61,794 bases of DNA from an uncultured Clostridia bacterium (lineage in GTDB: Bacteria; Bacillota; Clostridia; RGIG6154). The translations under genes were made by a program, and so were the position numbers. The notes under the pieces were generated by a model. The model ran no database searches. It worked only from the letters and a program-made list of their open reading frames with translations, and was not told the origin of the DNA. Positions 8,513 to 17,331 of this stretch are shown piece by piece (positions within the stretch are counted from its first letter, which is position 1; every line of letters starts with the position of its first letter). Where the stretch lies: assembly GCA_934446135.1 (NCBI GenBank), contig CAKSDT010000001.1, positions 1-61,794 of the forward strand, written 5' to 3'.

Positions 8513-9907
8513 CTAAAATCTGAAATATAAAAACGGATTGTATGTTGAATCAACAAGATAGGCTGTAATAATAAACATAAGTATAACGGAAACCAGAATA
8601 AATCCTATGCCGTACTTGTCCCTATCTTTGAATCTGTAAAATGTTTTTTTAATAACCGGCGTTGAACAAACTGCCGAAACAATTAATATCAATGAATATG
8701 ATTTTAAACTGTAAAGAGTGTTTGCAGACCATAGAATTTTATTTCCTCCAAACATTGCCGAAATATAAGACAAAGCATTTTTTATATCCGGTGCAGAGAA
8801 AAATACCCATCCTATAACAACAAGAAACAGGGTATAAAGTCTTTTTGCATAATCGGGCAGCATTCTCAAATATTTGCCAAAAAACATTTTTTCGGCAATG
8901 AGGATTATTCCGTAATAAAGTCCCCACACTATAAAGTTTAAGGATGCTCCGTGCCAAAGGCCTGTAAGTCCCCACACAATCAAAAGATTTAAAACAAGCC
9001 TTTTTTGGGAACATCTGTTTCCGCCGAGCGGTATATAAACATACTCTTTAAACCATGTTCCGAGTGATATATGCCACCTTCTCCAAAATTCCGTTACAGT
9101 CTTGCTGGTGTAAGGATAATCAAAGTTTTTGACAAAGTTAAAACCGAAGATTTTGCCAAGTCCTATGGCAATGTCGGAATAACCTGAAAAATCAATGTAT
9201 ATCTGAAAAGTATAAGCAATAATTCCAAGCCAACTTTCAGAAACGCTGAGTGAGTTTACCGGCAGCGATGAAATATCTGTCCAAAGCATTCCGATATTGT
9301 TTGCTATAAGCACTTTTTTTGCAAGACCGGAAACAATATATGTTATTCCCGATGCGGCACCCTCAAATGTTTCTTTTCTTGAAGAAAGTTCTCTTGCAAT
9401 ATCTTTGTATCTTACAATAGGACCTGCAACCAGTTGCGGAAACATAGAAACATATGTTCCGAAATTAAGGAAACTTTTCTGTGCGGGGGTGTCTTTTCTG
9501 TAAACATCGATAGAATATGACAAGGTTTGAAATGTGTAAAACGATATTCCTATAGGAAGTGCTATTTTCAAAAGAGGTATATTGGTTTTTGCTATTGTGT
9601 TTACCGAACTTATGAGAAAATCAGTGTATTTGAAGAACACAAGAAAGGAAAGATTTATAACAATTGACAAAACAAGGTAAATTTTTCTTTCTTTTCCTGA
9701 TTCGGAATATTCAATCAAAAGTCCGCTTAAATAACCGACAGTAATAGTTATAAGCATAAGGAAAACATATTTCGGTTCTCCCCAGGCGTAAAAAATCAGA
9801 CTTGAAACAAACAAAACAATATTTCTTTTTGAACGGGGAGTCAAAAAATATGCCATTAAAACTGCAGGAAGAAAGTAATATAAAAATACAATTCCCGAAA
9901 ATACCAT
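8513..9907 (-). CDS. MBOAT membrane-bound O-acyltransferase (AlgI/DltB-like)
   Basis: 464 residues with about ten hydrophobic helices. It has the MBOAT signature FWRRWHISLGTWFKEYVYIPLGGNR split around the conserved Trp/His region, and LTGLWHGASLNFIVWG, whose His is the expected catalytic residue. Family members move acyl groups from the cytoplasm onto extracellular polymers together with an SGNH/DHHW partner, which here is the next gene. It is the first gene of the operon, with GGAG before ATG and a promoter at 9940-9968. Confidence 0.9.
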   Translation of the reverse strand: MVFSGIVFLYYFLPAVLMAYFLTPRSKRNIVLFVSSLIFYAWGEPKYVFLMLITITVGYLSGLLIEYSESGKERKIYLVLSIVINLSFLVFFKYTDFLISSVNTIAKTNIPLLKIALPIGISFYTFQTLSYSIDVYRKDTPAQKSFLNFGTYVSMFPQLVAGPIVRYKDIARELSSRKETFEGAASGITYIVSGLAKKVLIANNIGMLWTDISSLPVNSLSVSESWLGIIAYTFQIYIDFSGYSDIAIGLGKIFGFNFVKNFDYPYTSKTVTEFWRRWHISLGTWFKEYVYIPLGGNRCSQKRLVLNLLIVWGLTGLWHGASLNFIVWGLYYGIILIAEKMFFGKYLRMLPDYAKRLYTLFLVVIGWVFFSAPDIKNALSYISAMFGGNKILWSANTLYSLKSYSLILIVSAVCSTPVIKKTFYRFKDRDKYGIGFILVSVILMFIITAYLVDSTYNPFLYFRF

Positions 9908-9939
9908 ATTAAAACTCCTTTCAAAAAATCAACTTCAAT

Positions 9940-9968
9940 ATTATAGCACAAATAATTTCAATAGACAA
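9940..9968 (-). promoter_or_regulatory. Promoter of the MBOAT-DHHW operon
   Basis: On the minus strand TTGTCT (9963-9968), a 17-bp spacer and TATAAT (9940-9945), 33 bp before the MBOAT start. Confidence 0.6.
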
Positions 9969-9990
9969 CAATTTTATGCAAAATATAGAA

Positions 9991-10015
9991 GACTGCAAAA
10001 TATACTCTTGCAGTC
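9991..10015 (-). terminator. Terminator after pyrR
   Basis: GACTGCAA and TTGCAGTC form an 8-bp stem followed on the minus strand by a T-rich tail. It lies a few bases past the pyrR stop. Confidence 0.65.
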
Positions 10016-10022
10016 TGAAACT

Positions 10023-10562
10023 TTATTGTTTTTCATAAAGTTCAACATTTTGTTTTCCGTCTGTATTATTAAAGTGAACACAAACTATTTCGCTTTTTGA
10101 TGTCGGAACATTTTTCCCCACATAATCTGCTCTTATCGGAAGTTCGCGGTGACCTCTGTCAACAAGTACAGCGAGTTGTATGGAAGATGGTCTGCCGAGT
10201 TTTGTAACAGCGTCCATTGCAGCCCTTGCTGTTCTTCCCGTGAACAAAACATCATCAATAAGAATTACCGTTTTTCCCGTGACATCAAATGAAATATCCG
10301 TTTTATTAATAACAGGGTCTAAGTTAACTATAGATAAATCGTCACGGTAAAGGGTTATATCAAGTATGCCCGTTTTAACGCTTTTATTTTCTATTTTTTC
10401 TATATTTTCCGCAATAATTTCAGCCATCGGGACGCCTCTCGTCTTTATTCCGATAAGGCATACATTTTCAATACCGTTATTTTTTTCAATTATCTGATGT
10501 GCAATTCTTACAAGCGTTCTGTTAAAAGCCGCTTCATCTAAAATTTCCGATTTAAGTTTCAT
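10023..10562 (-). CDS. pyrR: Bifunctional pyr RNA-binding attenuator / uracil phosphoribosyltransferase PyrR
   Basis: 179 residues from the ATG at 10562, which is preferred over a GTG 9 bp upstream because AGGTG then forms the ribosome site. The PRPP-binding loop VILIDDVLFTGRTARAA is intact, and GIKTRG and LVDRGHRELP are typical of PyrR. The protein binds pyr leader RNA when UMP is high and causes termination; it also converts uracil and PRPP to UMP. It sits downstream of uraA, whose leader carries a matching attenuator (12051-12129), so it probably controls its own operon. Confidence 0.95.
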   Translation of the reverse strand: MKLKSEILDEAAFNRTLVRIAHQIIEKNNGIENVCLIGIKTRGVPMAEIIAENIEKIENKSVKTGILDITLYRDDLSIVNLDPVINKTDISFDVTGKTVILIDDVLFTGRTARAAMDAVTKLGRPSSIQLAVLVDRGHRELPIRADYVGKNVPTSKSEIVCVHFNNTDGKQNVELYEKQ

Positions 10563-10586
10563 ATTATTCACCTGCCTGAAAATTTG

Positions 10587-10627
10587 AAAGGACAGACAAC
10601 TTTATTTTAAGCCGCCTGTCCTTTAAA
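10587..10627 (-). terminator. Hairpin between uraA and pyrR
   Basis: AAAGGACAG and CTGTCCTTT arms (9 bp) lie between the two genes, followed on the minus strand by a weak T-rich run. It may reduce read-through into pyrR or stabilise mRNA. Confidence 0.45.
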
Positions 10628-10649
10628 GTTTTATGTAGTTATTTGTTTA

Positions 10650-11993
10650 TTATGCGTTTTCGCTTTTCTTTGAAAGAACAAGGTTTGTGATGATACCGAG
10701 TATCAATGCACAAGCAATTTCAGTAAGTGTAACCTGACCGATTTTAAGTGTCATTCCGCCGATACCTGCAATTAAGATAACAGATACTACAAAGAGGTTT
10801 TTGTTGTCGCCGAGGTCAACTCCCTGCACCATTTTAAGACCGCTTACTGCGATAAATCCGTAAAGTGTTACGCACACACCGCCCATTACACAAGAAGGAA
10901 TTGTTGCAAGGAATGTTACGAACGGACCGAAGAATGAGATAACTATTGCCATTATTGCAGTTGCAAGAATTGTTATTACAGAAGCGTTTCCTGTTATTGC
11001 AACGCATCCTACAGATTCACCGTATGTTGTGTTGGGACAGCCGCCGAAAAATGCACCCAACATTGAACCTACGCCGTCACCCAAAAGTGTTCTGTGAAGT
11101 CCGGGTTCTTCTAAAAGGTCTCTTCCGATAACAGATGAAAGATTTTTGTGATCTGCAATGTGTTCCGCAAATACTACGAATGCAACAGGAATGTAAGCAA
11201 CTGCAACCGTAGCGATGTATTTTGCATCAACTGCCGCAAATCCCTTAGATGCCTTTAAGAATGTGAAATCAGGATACCACTGCATATTGTTAAAGAGTGA
11301 AAAATCAATGATTTTAAATGTATCGTTTCCTGTCATAAAACCGATTCCGGTAAATGCTGCCGCAACTGCATAACCTGCAAGTATACCTAAGATGAAAGGA
11401 ATAAGTTTTGTCATTTTTTTGCCGTATACCGAGCAAAGAACTACAACGAAAAGTGTTACCAATGCACAGATAAATCCGATCCAGCCTTTTGCTGTCATAG
11501 CATAAACTGAGTTTGCTGCGTCGAATTCTGCAAATTTGAGCATATCTCCGATAGCATTTCCTGAAAGCGAAAGACCGATTATTGCAACTGTAGGTCCGAT
11601 TACAACAGGAGGCATAAGTTTGTTAATCCATTTAACACCGAGACATTTAACAAGTATTGCAAGAACAACATAAACAAGACCTGCAAATATTGCACCGATT
11701 ATAAGACCTGCATGGCCTGCTTCAACAGAAACGGCACCTGCAAATGCTGCAAACATTGAACCTAAGAAAGCGAATGATGAACCCAAGAATACAGGGCTTC
11801 TGAATTTTGTGAACAAAAGATAGATAATTGTTCCTACGCCTGCACCGAAAAGTGCTGCAGACTGTGACATACCGTTTTGAATGATAGACGGAACAGCGAT
11901 TGTAGCCGCAAGAATTGCAAGTAACTGCTGGAATGCGAATACTAAGAGTTGTCCGAACTTTGGTTTGTCGTTAATGTCGTAAATAAGTTTCAT
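10650..11993 (-). CDS. uraA: Uracil permease, NCS2 (nucleobase:cation symporter-2) family
   Basis: 447 residues from the ATG at 11993, which has GGAGGA directly upstream. An upstream in-frame start at 12047 lies inside the terminator hairpin and is rejected. The NCS2 fold has about 14 membrane segments. Visible signatures are FAEHIADHKN in the TM8 region, and GGCPNTTYGESVG, the substrate-binding TM10 motif. The uracil role is inferred from the PyrR attenuator and the pyrR neighbour; xanthine paralogues would not carry this leader. Confidence 0.93.
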   Translation of the reverse strand: MKLIYDINDKPKFGQLLVFAFQQLLAILAATIAVPSIIQNGMSQSAALFGAGVGTIIYLLFTKFRSPVFLGSSFAFLGSMFAAFAGAVSVEAGHAGLIIGAIFAGLVYVVLAILVKCLGVKWINKLMPPVVIGPTVAIIGLSLSGNAIGDMLKFAEFDAANSVYAMTAKGWIGFICALVTLFVVVLCSVYGKKMTKLIPFILGILAGYAVAAAFTGIGFMTGNDTFKIIDFSLFNNMQWYPDFTFLKASKGFAAVDAKYIATVAVAYIPVAFVVFAEHIADHKNLSSVIGRDLLEEPGLHRTLLGDGVGSMLGAFFGGCPNTTYGESVGCVAITGNASVITILATAIMAIVISFFGPFVTFLATIPSCVMGGVCVTLYGFIAVSGLKMVQGVDLGDNKNLFVVSVILIAGIGGMTLKIGQVTLTEIACALILGIITNLVLSKKSENA

Positions 11994-12050
11994 AAAAACT
12001 TCCTCCGATAAAATAAAATTTTTAAAAGTTATCTTCTTTAGACACAAAAA

Positions 12051-12129
12051 ATCTTGCTTTACGCAGAGTTAAAGCAAGATTGCAAATCAAAATTCACTGT
12101 GTTCAATCTTGTTGATGTCTCTGCATCAA
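12051..12129 (-). promoter_or_regulatory. PyrR-binding attenuator leader of uraA-pyrR
   Basis: Read on the minus strand: TTGATGCAGAGACATCAA (12112-12129) is a 6-bp stem closing the hexaloop CAGAGA, which fits the CNGNGA loop of PyrR-binding hairpins. CAAGATTG (12104-12111) can pair with CAATCTTG (12075-12082) to make an antiterminator. The same CAATCTTG is the left arm of an 11-bp terminator stem (12051-12061 with 12070-12080) followed by a U-run. Hence UMP-PyrR binding should free the terminator and shut uraA off. Confidence 0.88.
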
Positions 12130-12155
12130 ATTAAAGATATCTTTTAACTAAGGAA

Positions 12156-12184
12156 AGTATATCACACCTTCTCCGATATGTCAA
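12156..12184 (-). promoter_or_regulatory. Consensus promoter of uraA-pyrR
   Basis: TTGACA (12179-12184), 17-bp spacer, TATACT (12156-12161) on the minus strand. Transcription would begin near 12149, just ahead of the PyrR hairpin. Confidence 0.8.
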
Positions 12185-12192
12185 TATAAATT

Positions 12193-13275
12193 TTAAAAAT
12201 CAAGTTGGTTTTTGTCGACATACTGTGAAATGAGTTTTGCAAATTCGGGTTTTGAGTCGATTTTTAAAAGTTTCATCATTCTTTTTGCCCTGTATTTTAC
12301 AGTGTTTTCGGATGAAAAAAGCAGTGAGGCAATTTCCTCATATGTTTTTTCCTCTATAATGAATTTAAGTATGCAAAAATCAATTTCTTCACAGTCGTTA
12401 AGAAGATTTTCTATGTTAATAATCTCATTAACAGTTTTGTCTTCATAAAAATCTATATCTCTTCCGGCATAGGTTTTTCTCGGCGGAGAAAAGGAAGGAA
12501 GAGAAAAATCGGTAGTTTTGTTTACTTTAAGTTCCGACGGAATTTTTATTGTTACACTTAAGGGCACGCTGCTTCTTGTTATATACGACGAAATTCTTAC
12601 CGCCTGAATACCCAGTTCCGAATGGTTTAAGGAAACTGAAGTTATTCCCGGGTTAAAACATTTGCCTATAAGAGTGTTTCCGAAACTTATAACAAACATA
12701 TCCTCCGGGACTTTTATGCTTTCTGAATCAAGATTTTTAATAAGCGAAACTGCCGCAATATCGTTTGAACATATAACTGAATTGTATTTTTTGATATTTT
12801 GTGCGAATTCCGAAAAGCATTCTTTCAGATTTCCGTTATTATAGTAGACATCTTTATCGGTAAATCTTTCGAGAAAACATTTTTCTTTTACCTTATCGGC
12901 CGAGGAGTTTGGATTAATTCCGTAAAGGGCAATATTTTCCCTTTTGCAGGCACAAAGATAATCCATACAAAGTCTTGCTGCCGATATATGGTCAATCAGG
13001 ACAAGACTTGTGTTGTCAAGACCGTTTTCGGGTCTGTAACTTATTATAATGGTATGAATTCCCAACAAATTGAGTTTTTCGTGCGTTTTTTCCATCCAGG
13101 AAGTTGATGTTCCGATCAGTATTACTGTTTTGGTCATGCTTTTTGTGACGCTTTCAGGGTCGGTTATAACGATTTCATATCTTTTTTGCTTTGCACAGTG
13201 CTTTATTCCCGAAACAGTTTGTCTGCACCATATTGAGTTTTTGTAATTCGGTTCGGTAATAACATAAATTATCAT
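12193..13275 (-). CDS. Regulator with LacI-type sugar-binding domain and C-terminal LuxR-type HTH
   Basis: 360 residues from the ATG at 13275, preceded by GGTGA; the upstream in-frame ATG lacks a ribosome site. Residues about 1-260 look like a periplasmic-binding-protein type 1 fold (MIIYVITEPNY start, VICSNDIAAVSL, FVISFGNT). There is no HTH at the N-terminus. Instead the C-terminus (about 290-355) has a LuxR/GerE-type HTH with KTYEEIASLLFSSENTVKYRAKRMM. This order is the reverse of LacI/GalR. It is divergent from the DUF5107-TPR gene 155 bp away, so a sugar-responsive control of that gene is a fair inference. Confidence 0.75.
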   Translation of the reverse strand: MIIYVITEPNYKNSIWCRQTVSGIKHCAKQKRYEIVITDPESVTKSMTKTVILIGTSTSWMEKTHEKLNLLGIHTIIISYRPENGLDNTSLVLIDHISAARLCMDYLCACKRENIALYGINPNSSADKVKEKCFLERFTDKDVYYNNGNLKECFSEFAQNIKKYNSVICSNDIAAVSLIKNLDSESIKVPEDMFVISFGNTLIGKCFNPGITSVSLNHSELGIQAVRISSYITRSSVPLSVTIKIPSELKVNKTTDFSLPSFSPPRKTYAGRDIDFYEDKTVNEIINIENLLNDCEEIDFCILKFIIEEKTYEEIASLLFSSENTVKYRAKRMMKLLKIDSKPEFAKLISQYVDKNQLDF

Positions 13276-13364
13276 AAAATCACCGTACATAATTATATAG
13301 TAGAAAATTCTGTATGTCAACGAGGGCGGTAAAAAAATATGTAAAATTTACCCGAATTTTTGTA

Positions 13365-13393
13365 TTGAAAAAAACTATGCAGGTTGATATCAT
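13365..13393 (+). promoter_or_regulatory. Promoter of the DUF5107-TPR gene
   Basis: TTGAAA (13365-13370), 17-bp spacer, TATCAT (13388-13393), about 37 bp before the ATG, in the divergent intergenic region shared with the regulator. Confidence 0.5.
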
Positions 13394-13430
13394 AATAGTA
13401 GAATAAATTATAAAAAGAGAGGGAAACGAA

Positions 13431-16400
13431 ATGGAAAATGTTTTGGTTAATGTAGGAAAAATAGCAATTCCGACATACAGAGAACCTGCGGCAGAAGAAA
13501 TGCCTATGTTTTCTGAAAACAGAGTTCATCAGAGAACAAGCGGAAGACCTTATCCCAATCATGTGGTTTTAGAGGTTGACAGAGAGCACAGAGAAGAAAA
13601 AGAATACGAATGTATTACTTTGGAAAATAAATATATCAAAATTGAAATTCTTCCCGAAATCGGCGGCAGAATTTATTCTGCTTACGATAAAACAACGGGA
13701 TATGACTTTTTCTACAAGCAGCATGTTATTAAACCTGCACTTATAGGCTGTTTGGGTTCGTGGGTTTCGGGCGGTGTTGAATTTAACTGGCCTTTCCACC
13801 ACAGAGCATCAACATTTATGCCGGTTGACTATTATATTGAAAATGAGGCTGACGGCGGTGCTATAGTGTGGCTTTCGGAACACGATCCGATTGAAAGAAT
13901 GAAGGGTATGGTAGGTGTTTGCTTAAAACCCGATTCCGCAATATTCGAAACAAGAATGAAACTTTGCAACAGAACGCCTGTTACAAGCACATTCCTTTGG
14001 TGGGAAAATGCAGCCGTTCCGGTTAACAAACAGTATCAGATTTTCTATCCTCAGGATGTTTCATATGTAAGATTCCATTATAAACGCTCAGTTACAACAT
14101 TCCCGGTTGCATCAAACGCAACAGGCGTGTTTAACGGTATAAGATACGACGGACCTACGGATATCTCAATGCACAAAAACACAATTCAGCCTACATCGTA
14201 CTTCAGTGCCGATTCAAAATATGATTTCTTCGGCGGATATGACCACGGCAAAAACTGCGGTGTCGTTCATGTTGCAAATCATCACACTGCTCCGGGTAAA
14301 AAAATGTTTACATGGGCATATAATCAACTTTCTCGGTCCTGGGAAAAAGCACTTACAGATACAGACGGTGCTTATGCAGAACTTATGGCAGGTTCATTTT
14401 CCGACAATCAGCCTGATTTTGCGTGGATTGAACCTTATGAAACAAAAAACTTCTCGCAGTTCTGGTATCCTATCGGTGCGTTGGGTATCCCCGTGTTTGC
14501 AAACTTAAACGGTGCTTTAAGTTGGAATGAAGAAAAACTTGCAATCCAGCCTACAACAGAAATAGGTGATGTTACTGTCACTGTTACGGATAAAGAAGGT
14601 AATACGGTTGTTTCCGAAAAAGCAAATCTTATGCCCGGAAAACAATTCGTATTAAACGGAAATTACTTTAAAACAGGAAACAAAGTTTCCGTTACTGACA
14701 GTGACGGAAAAGAACTTATGGCTTATGAAATCGAAGTTAAGGAAGTTTACAATATTCCTAAAACAACGGAAGATATGCCTAACTTCAAAAAAGTTCAGAC
14801 CGCACAGGAACTTTATATGGAAGGCGTTCATGTGTTCCAGTACAGAGATCCTGCAATTCTTCCGGATTCATATTGGCTTGAAGCAATTAAAAGAGATCCC
14901 GAACATTATCCGTCACTTCTGGCACTTGCAGACTTTTACTACAGAAGAGCGGAATATGAAACTGCACTTTGTTATGCAAACAGGGGTCTTGACGCTCTTA
15001 CACATTATAACAAAAGAACACCTACCGGTGAGGCATATTTCAAAATCGGTCTTATTCTTAATAAAATGGGTGATACCGACAAGGCTTATGACAACTTCTG
15101 GAAAGCAAGTTGGAATATGGATTATTACGCTGCTGCTATGACCCAGATTGCCGCTATCGACTCAAAAAGAGGCGATTTTGACAAAATGGAAGAACACAGC
15201 AACAATGCAATTATGTATAATGCACAGAATCCTGTTGCTTTGGTATATAATGCAATTGCTTCCTGCAAACTCGGCAAAAAAGACGAGGCTGCCGAGAAAA
15301 TTGAAAAAATTCTTAAAAGCGATCCTCTCAATCATCTTGCAAGATTTATGTTTGCAAGACTCGGAAAGATGACTGAAAAAGAATTTTACGCAGGACTTAA
15401 TTCAGATCCCTCGCAGACCTGCCTTGATCTCGCATTCAATTTATGCGATGCCGGACTTTGCGATATAGCAAAAGAACTTCTTAAAGGACTTGCTGATAAT
15501 GCAGATTATGTATCGCCTATGGTATATTACGTGCTTGGCGATTTTGAGAAGGCACAGAAGACCGAACTTAAGAGTTCGTTTGCTTTCAGACTCGAAGAAA
15601 AGAAAGTTCTTCTCAAAGCAATTGCTGAAAATGAGAAAGATGCAAAAGCGTGGTACTATTACGGATGCCTTGAATATGACAAGAATCAGTATAAACTTGC
15701 TGAAGAGGCATTTAAGAAATCTATTGATGCAGATCCGTCTTTCTATATTCCTTACAGAAATCTTGCGGCTTTGTATTTCAGCCACTTAGACAGAAAAGAC
15801 GAAGTCCTCGCACTTCTTAAAAAGGCACTTGAACTTCATCCTATGGATCAGCAGCTTGTATTTGAAACAGTTTATGTAATGGGTAAACTCGGAGTTGACC
15901 CCGAAGAAAGAATCGAGTTCTTAAAGAAAAACACATCAGACAAAATGAGAGATGATATTTATCTTGAGTGGGCAAGGGCATACAATCAAAACAATCAGCC
16001 CGAAAAGGCACTTGAACTTCTCTTAAGCCATACATTTGTTCCGTGTGAGGGCGGAGAACACGCAAATGCAGAACAGTATATGTTTGCACATCACCTTATG
16101 GGAAGAAAACTTTATAAAGAAGGTAAGTTTGAAGAAGCACTTAAGCACTTTGAAGATGCTCAGGTACTTCCGGACAGTTTGGGAGCGGGCCTTTGGAATG
16201 AATGCAGACTTGTTCCCCAGCAGTTCTATCAGGCAAAATGCCTTGATAAACTCGGTAGGGAAAAGGAAGCAGTTGAAATTTACAAACATATCCTTTGTCT
16301 TAAGATTGATTATTTCTCGGAAATGCACTTAAGAGAACTTCCTTATTATCAGGCACTTTCTTATGTAAGACTCGGAGAAGAACTTGAGGGAAGGTTCCTT

Positions 16401-16649
16401 ATAAACAACTACTTCAGAGACTGGACTCTTGCAGTTAAATCGGAAGATCCGGGATATTTCGGAACAACACCGTTCTTTATTTCATATATTGACAAACCCG
16501 AAGAAGCAAGAGAAGCATACTACAGATATCTTGTAGGGTTTACAAAACGCTATATGGGAGACTTAAAAGGTGCTGAGAAAGATTTTGCGGCAGCCTCAAT
16601 GCTCGACCCGTCAAATCTTAACTATATGCTTGAAAAGGAATTTAATTAA
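13431..16649 (+). CDS. Large DUF5107-TPR protein (carbohydrate-related)
   Basis: 1072 residues, no signal peptide. The N-terminal ~340 residues match DUF5107, a mutarotase-like beta fold, with LPEIGGRIYSAYDK and a Trp/His-rich WPFHHRAS. A beta region follows to about 460. Tetratricopeptide repeats fill most of 460-1072, for example AWYYYGCLEYDKNQYKLAEEA followed by FKKSIDADP. No enzymatic activity is assigned from family knowledge I trust; acting on or sensing a glycan is an inference from the fold and from the sugar-type regulator next door. The absence of a secretion signal suggests a cytoplasmic site. It is monocistronic, with a strong terminator after it. Confidence 0.8.
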   Translation: MENVLVNVGKIAIPTYREPAAEEMPMFSENRVHQRTSGRPYPNHVVLEVDREHREEKEYECITLENKYIKIEILPEIGGRIYSAYDKTTGYDFFYKQHVIKPALIGCLGSWVSGGVEFNWPFHHRASTFMPVDYYIENEADGGAIVWLSEHDPIERMKGMVGVCLKPDSAIFETRMKLCNRTPVTSTFLWWENAAVPVNKQYQIFYPQDVSYVRFHYKRSVTTFPVASNATGVFNGIRYDGPTDISMHKNTIQPTSYFSADSKYDFFGGYDHGKNCGVVHVANHHTAPGKKMFTWAYNQLSRSWEKALTDTDGAYAELMAGSFSDNQPDFAWIEPYETKNFSQFWYPIGALGIPVFANLNGALSWNEEKLAIQPTTEIGDVTVTVTDKEGNTVVSEKANLMPGKQFVLNGNYFKTGNKVSVTDSDGKELMAYEIEVKEVYNIPKTTEDMPNFKKVQTAQELYMEGVHVFQYRDPAILPDSYWLEAIKRDPEHYPSLLALADFYYRRAEYETALCYANRGLDALTHYNKRTPTGEAYFKIGLILNKMGDTDKAYDNFWKASWNMDYYAAAMTQIAAIDSKRGDFDKMEEHSNNAIMYNAQNPVALVYNAIASCKLGKKDEAAEKIEKILKSDPLNHLARFMFARLGKMTEKEFYAGLNSDPSQTCLDLAFNLCDAGLCDIAKELLKGLADNADYVSPMVYYVLGDFEKAQKTELKSSFAFRLEEKKVLLKAIAENEKDAKAWYYYGCLEYDKNQYKLAEEAFKKSIDADPSFYIPYRNLAALYFSHLDRKDEVLALLKKALELHPMDQQLVFETVYVMGKLGVDPEERIEFLKKNTSDKMRDDIYLEWARAYNQNNQPEKALELLLSHTFVPCEGGEHANAEQYMFAHHLMGRKLYKEGKFEEALKHFEDAQVLPDSLGAGLWNECRLVPQQFYQAKCLDKLGREKEAVEIYKHILCLKIDYFSEMHLRELPYYQALSYVRLGEELEGRFLINNYFRDWTLAVKSEDPGYFGTTPFFISYIDKPEEAREAYYRYLVGFTKRYMGDLKGAEKDFAAASMLDPSNLNYMLEKEFN

Positions 16650-16662
16650 CAAATAAAACAAC

Positions 16663-16694
16663 CTTTCCGCAGACGGATTCCGTCTGCGGAAAAG
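16663..16694 (+). terminator. Strong terminator after the DUF5107-TPR gene
   Basis: CTTTCCGCAGACGGA pairs with TCCGTCTGCGGAAAAG in a near-perfect stem of about 14 bp with a minimal loop, followed by TTTCTT. Confidence 0.8.
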
Positions 16695-16719
16695 TTTCTT
16701 AAAAATGGGTTTAAATTAC

Positions 16720-16748
16720 TTGACAACAGGCAAAGAATGTGATATATT
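16720..16748 (+). promoter_or_regulatory. Promoter of the rpmG-secE-nusG-rplKA operon
   Basis: TTGACA (16720-16725), 17-bp spacer, TATATT (16743-16748). The roughly 120-nt leader carries a long imperfect hairpin at 16812-16852 (CAGTGTA with TACACTG plus wobble pairs), of unknown role. Confidence 0.78.
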
Positions 16749-16873
16749 ATTAACTAATCCTGTCGAAGTTTAAAAACAGGTTTATTATTATTGTGTAAAA
16801 AAACAGAAATGCAGTGTAGTTAAAGCACTGTTAAACACTTTGATTTACACTGTTAAAATACGGAGGTAACACG

Positions 16874-17023
16874 ATGCGTACAAAAATTACATTGGCTTGC
16901 ACAGAATGTAAGCAGAGAAATTATGACACAATGAAAAACAAAAAAAATACACCTGACAGAATCGAAATGAACAAATACTGCAGATTCTGCGGCAAACATA
17001 CTCTTCATAAAGAAACAAAATAG
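16874..17023 (+). CDS. rpmG: 50S ribosomal protein L33, zinc-binding form
   Basis: 49 residues. Two CxxC pairs (CTEC near residue 9, CRFC near residue 36) form the zinc site of the C+ type of L33. The start has GGAGG 6 bp upstream. It is the first gene of the secE-nusG transcript, the common order in Bacillota. It was identified by direct reading because it is short. Confidence 0.95.
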   Translation: MRTKITLACTECKQRNYDTMKNKKNTPDRIEMNKYCRFCGKHTLHKETK

Positions 17024-17066
17024 TAATTTTCTTTTGCTAAATTGTAAAAGTTAGGGGGTAACTGAT

Positions 17067-17291
17067 ATGGCAATGGGCGAAAATTCCGCAAAGCCGTCAT
17101 TTATTAAAAAGATTGCTGATTATTTTAAAAGCGTAAAGGGCGAATTTAAGAAAATTGTTTGGCCTTCAAAGGAAAGCGTTATTAAAAATACCGGTGTAGT
17201 TATTGCATACTGTATTATAATCGGCGTTATAGTTTTTTTACTTGATATGTTATTCAGCTGGGTATTTAATCTGGTAGTCGGATTGCTCTGA
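17067..17291 (+). CDS. secE: Preprotein translocase subunit SecE
   Basis: 74 residues. It is the single-span clamp subunit of SecYEG. The amphipathic FKSVKGEFKKIVWPSKES motif precedes one membrane helix (about residues 49-70), as in other Gram-positive SecE. It lies between rpmG and nusG in the conserved order, with GGGGG upstream of the ATG. Confidence 0.95.
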   Translation: MAMGENSAKPSFIKKIADYFKSVKGEFKKIVWPSKESVIKNTGVVIAYCIIIGVIVFLLDMLFSWVFNLVVGLL

Positions 17292-17331
17292 TATCTTCCT
17301 TTTGAATTCATATTAAAAAGGAGGATTAAAT

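Noticed and set aside
11994..12047. Longer uraA start at 12047
   Set aside because: It would begin next to the attenuator terminator; the ATG at 11993 has GGAGGA and the normal NCS2 N-terminus.
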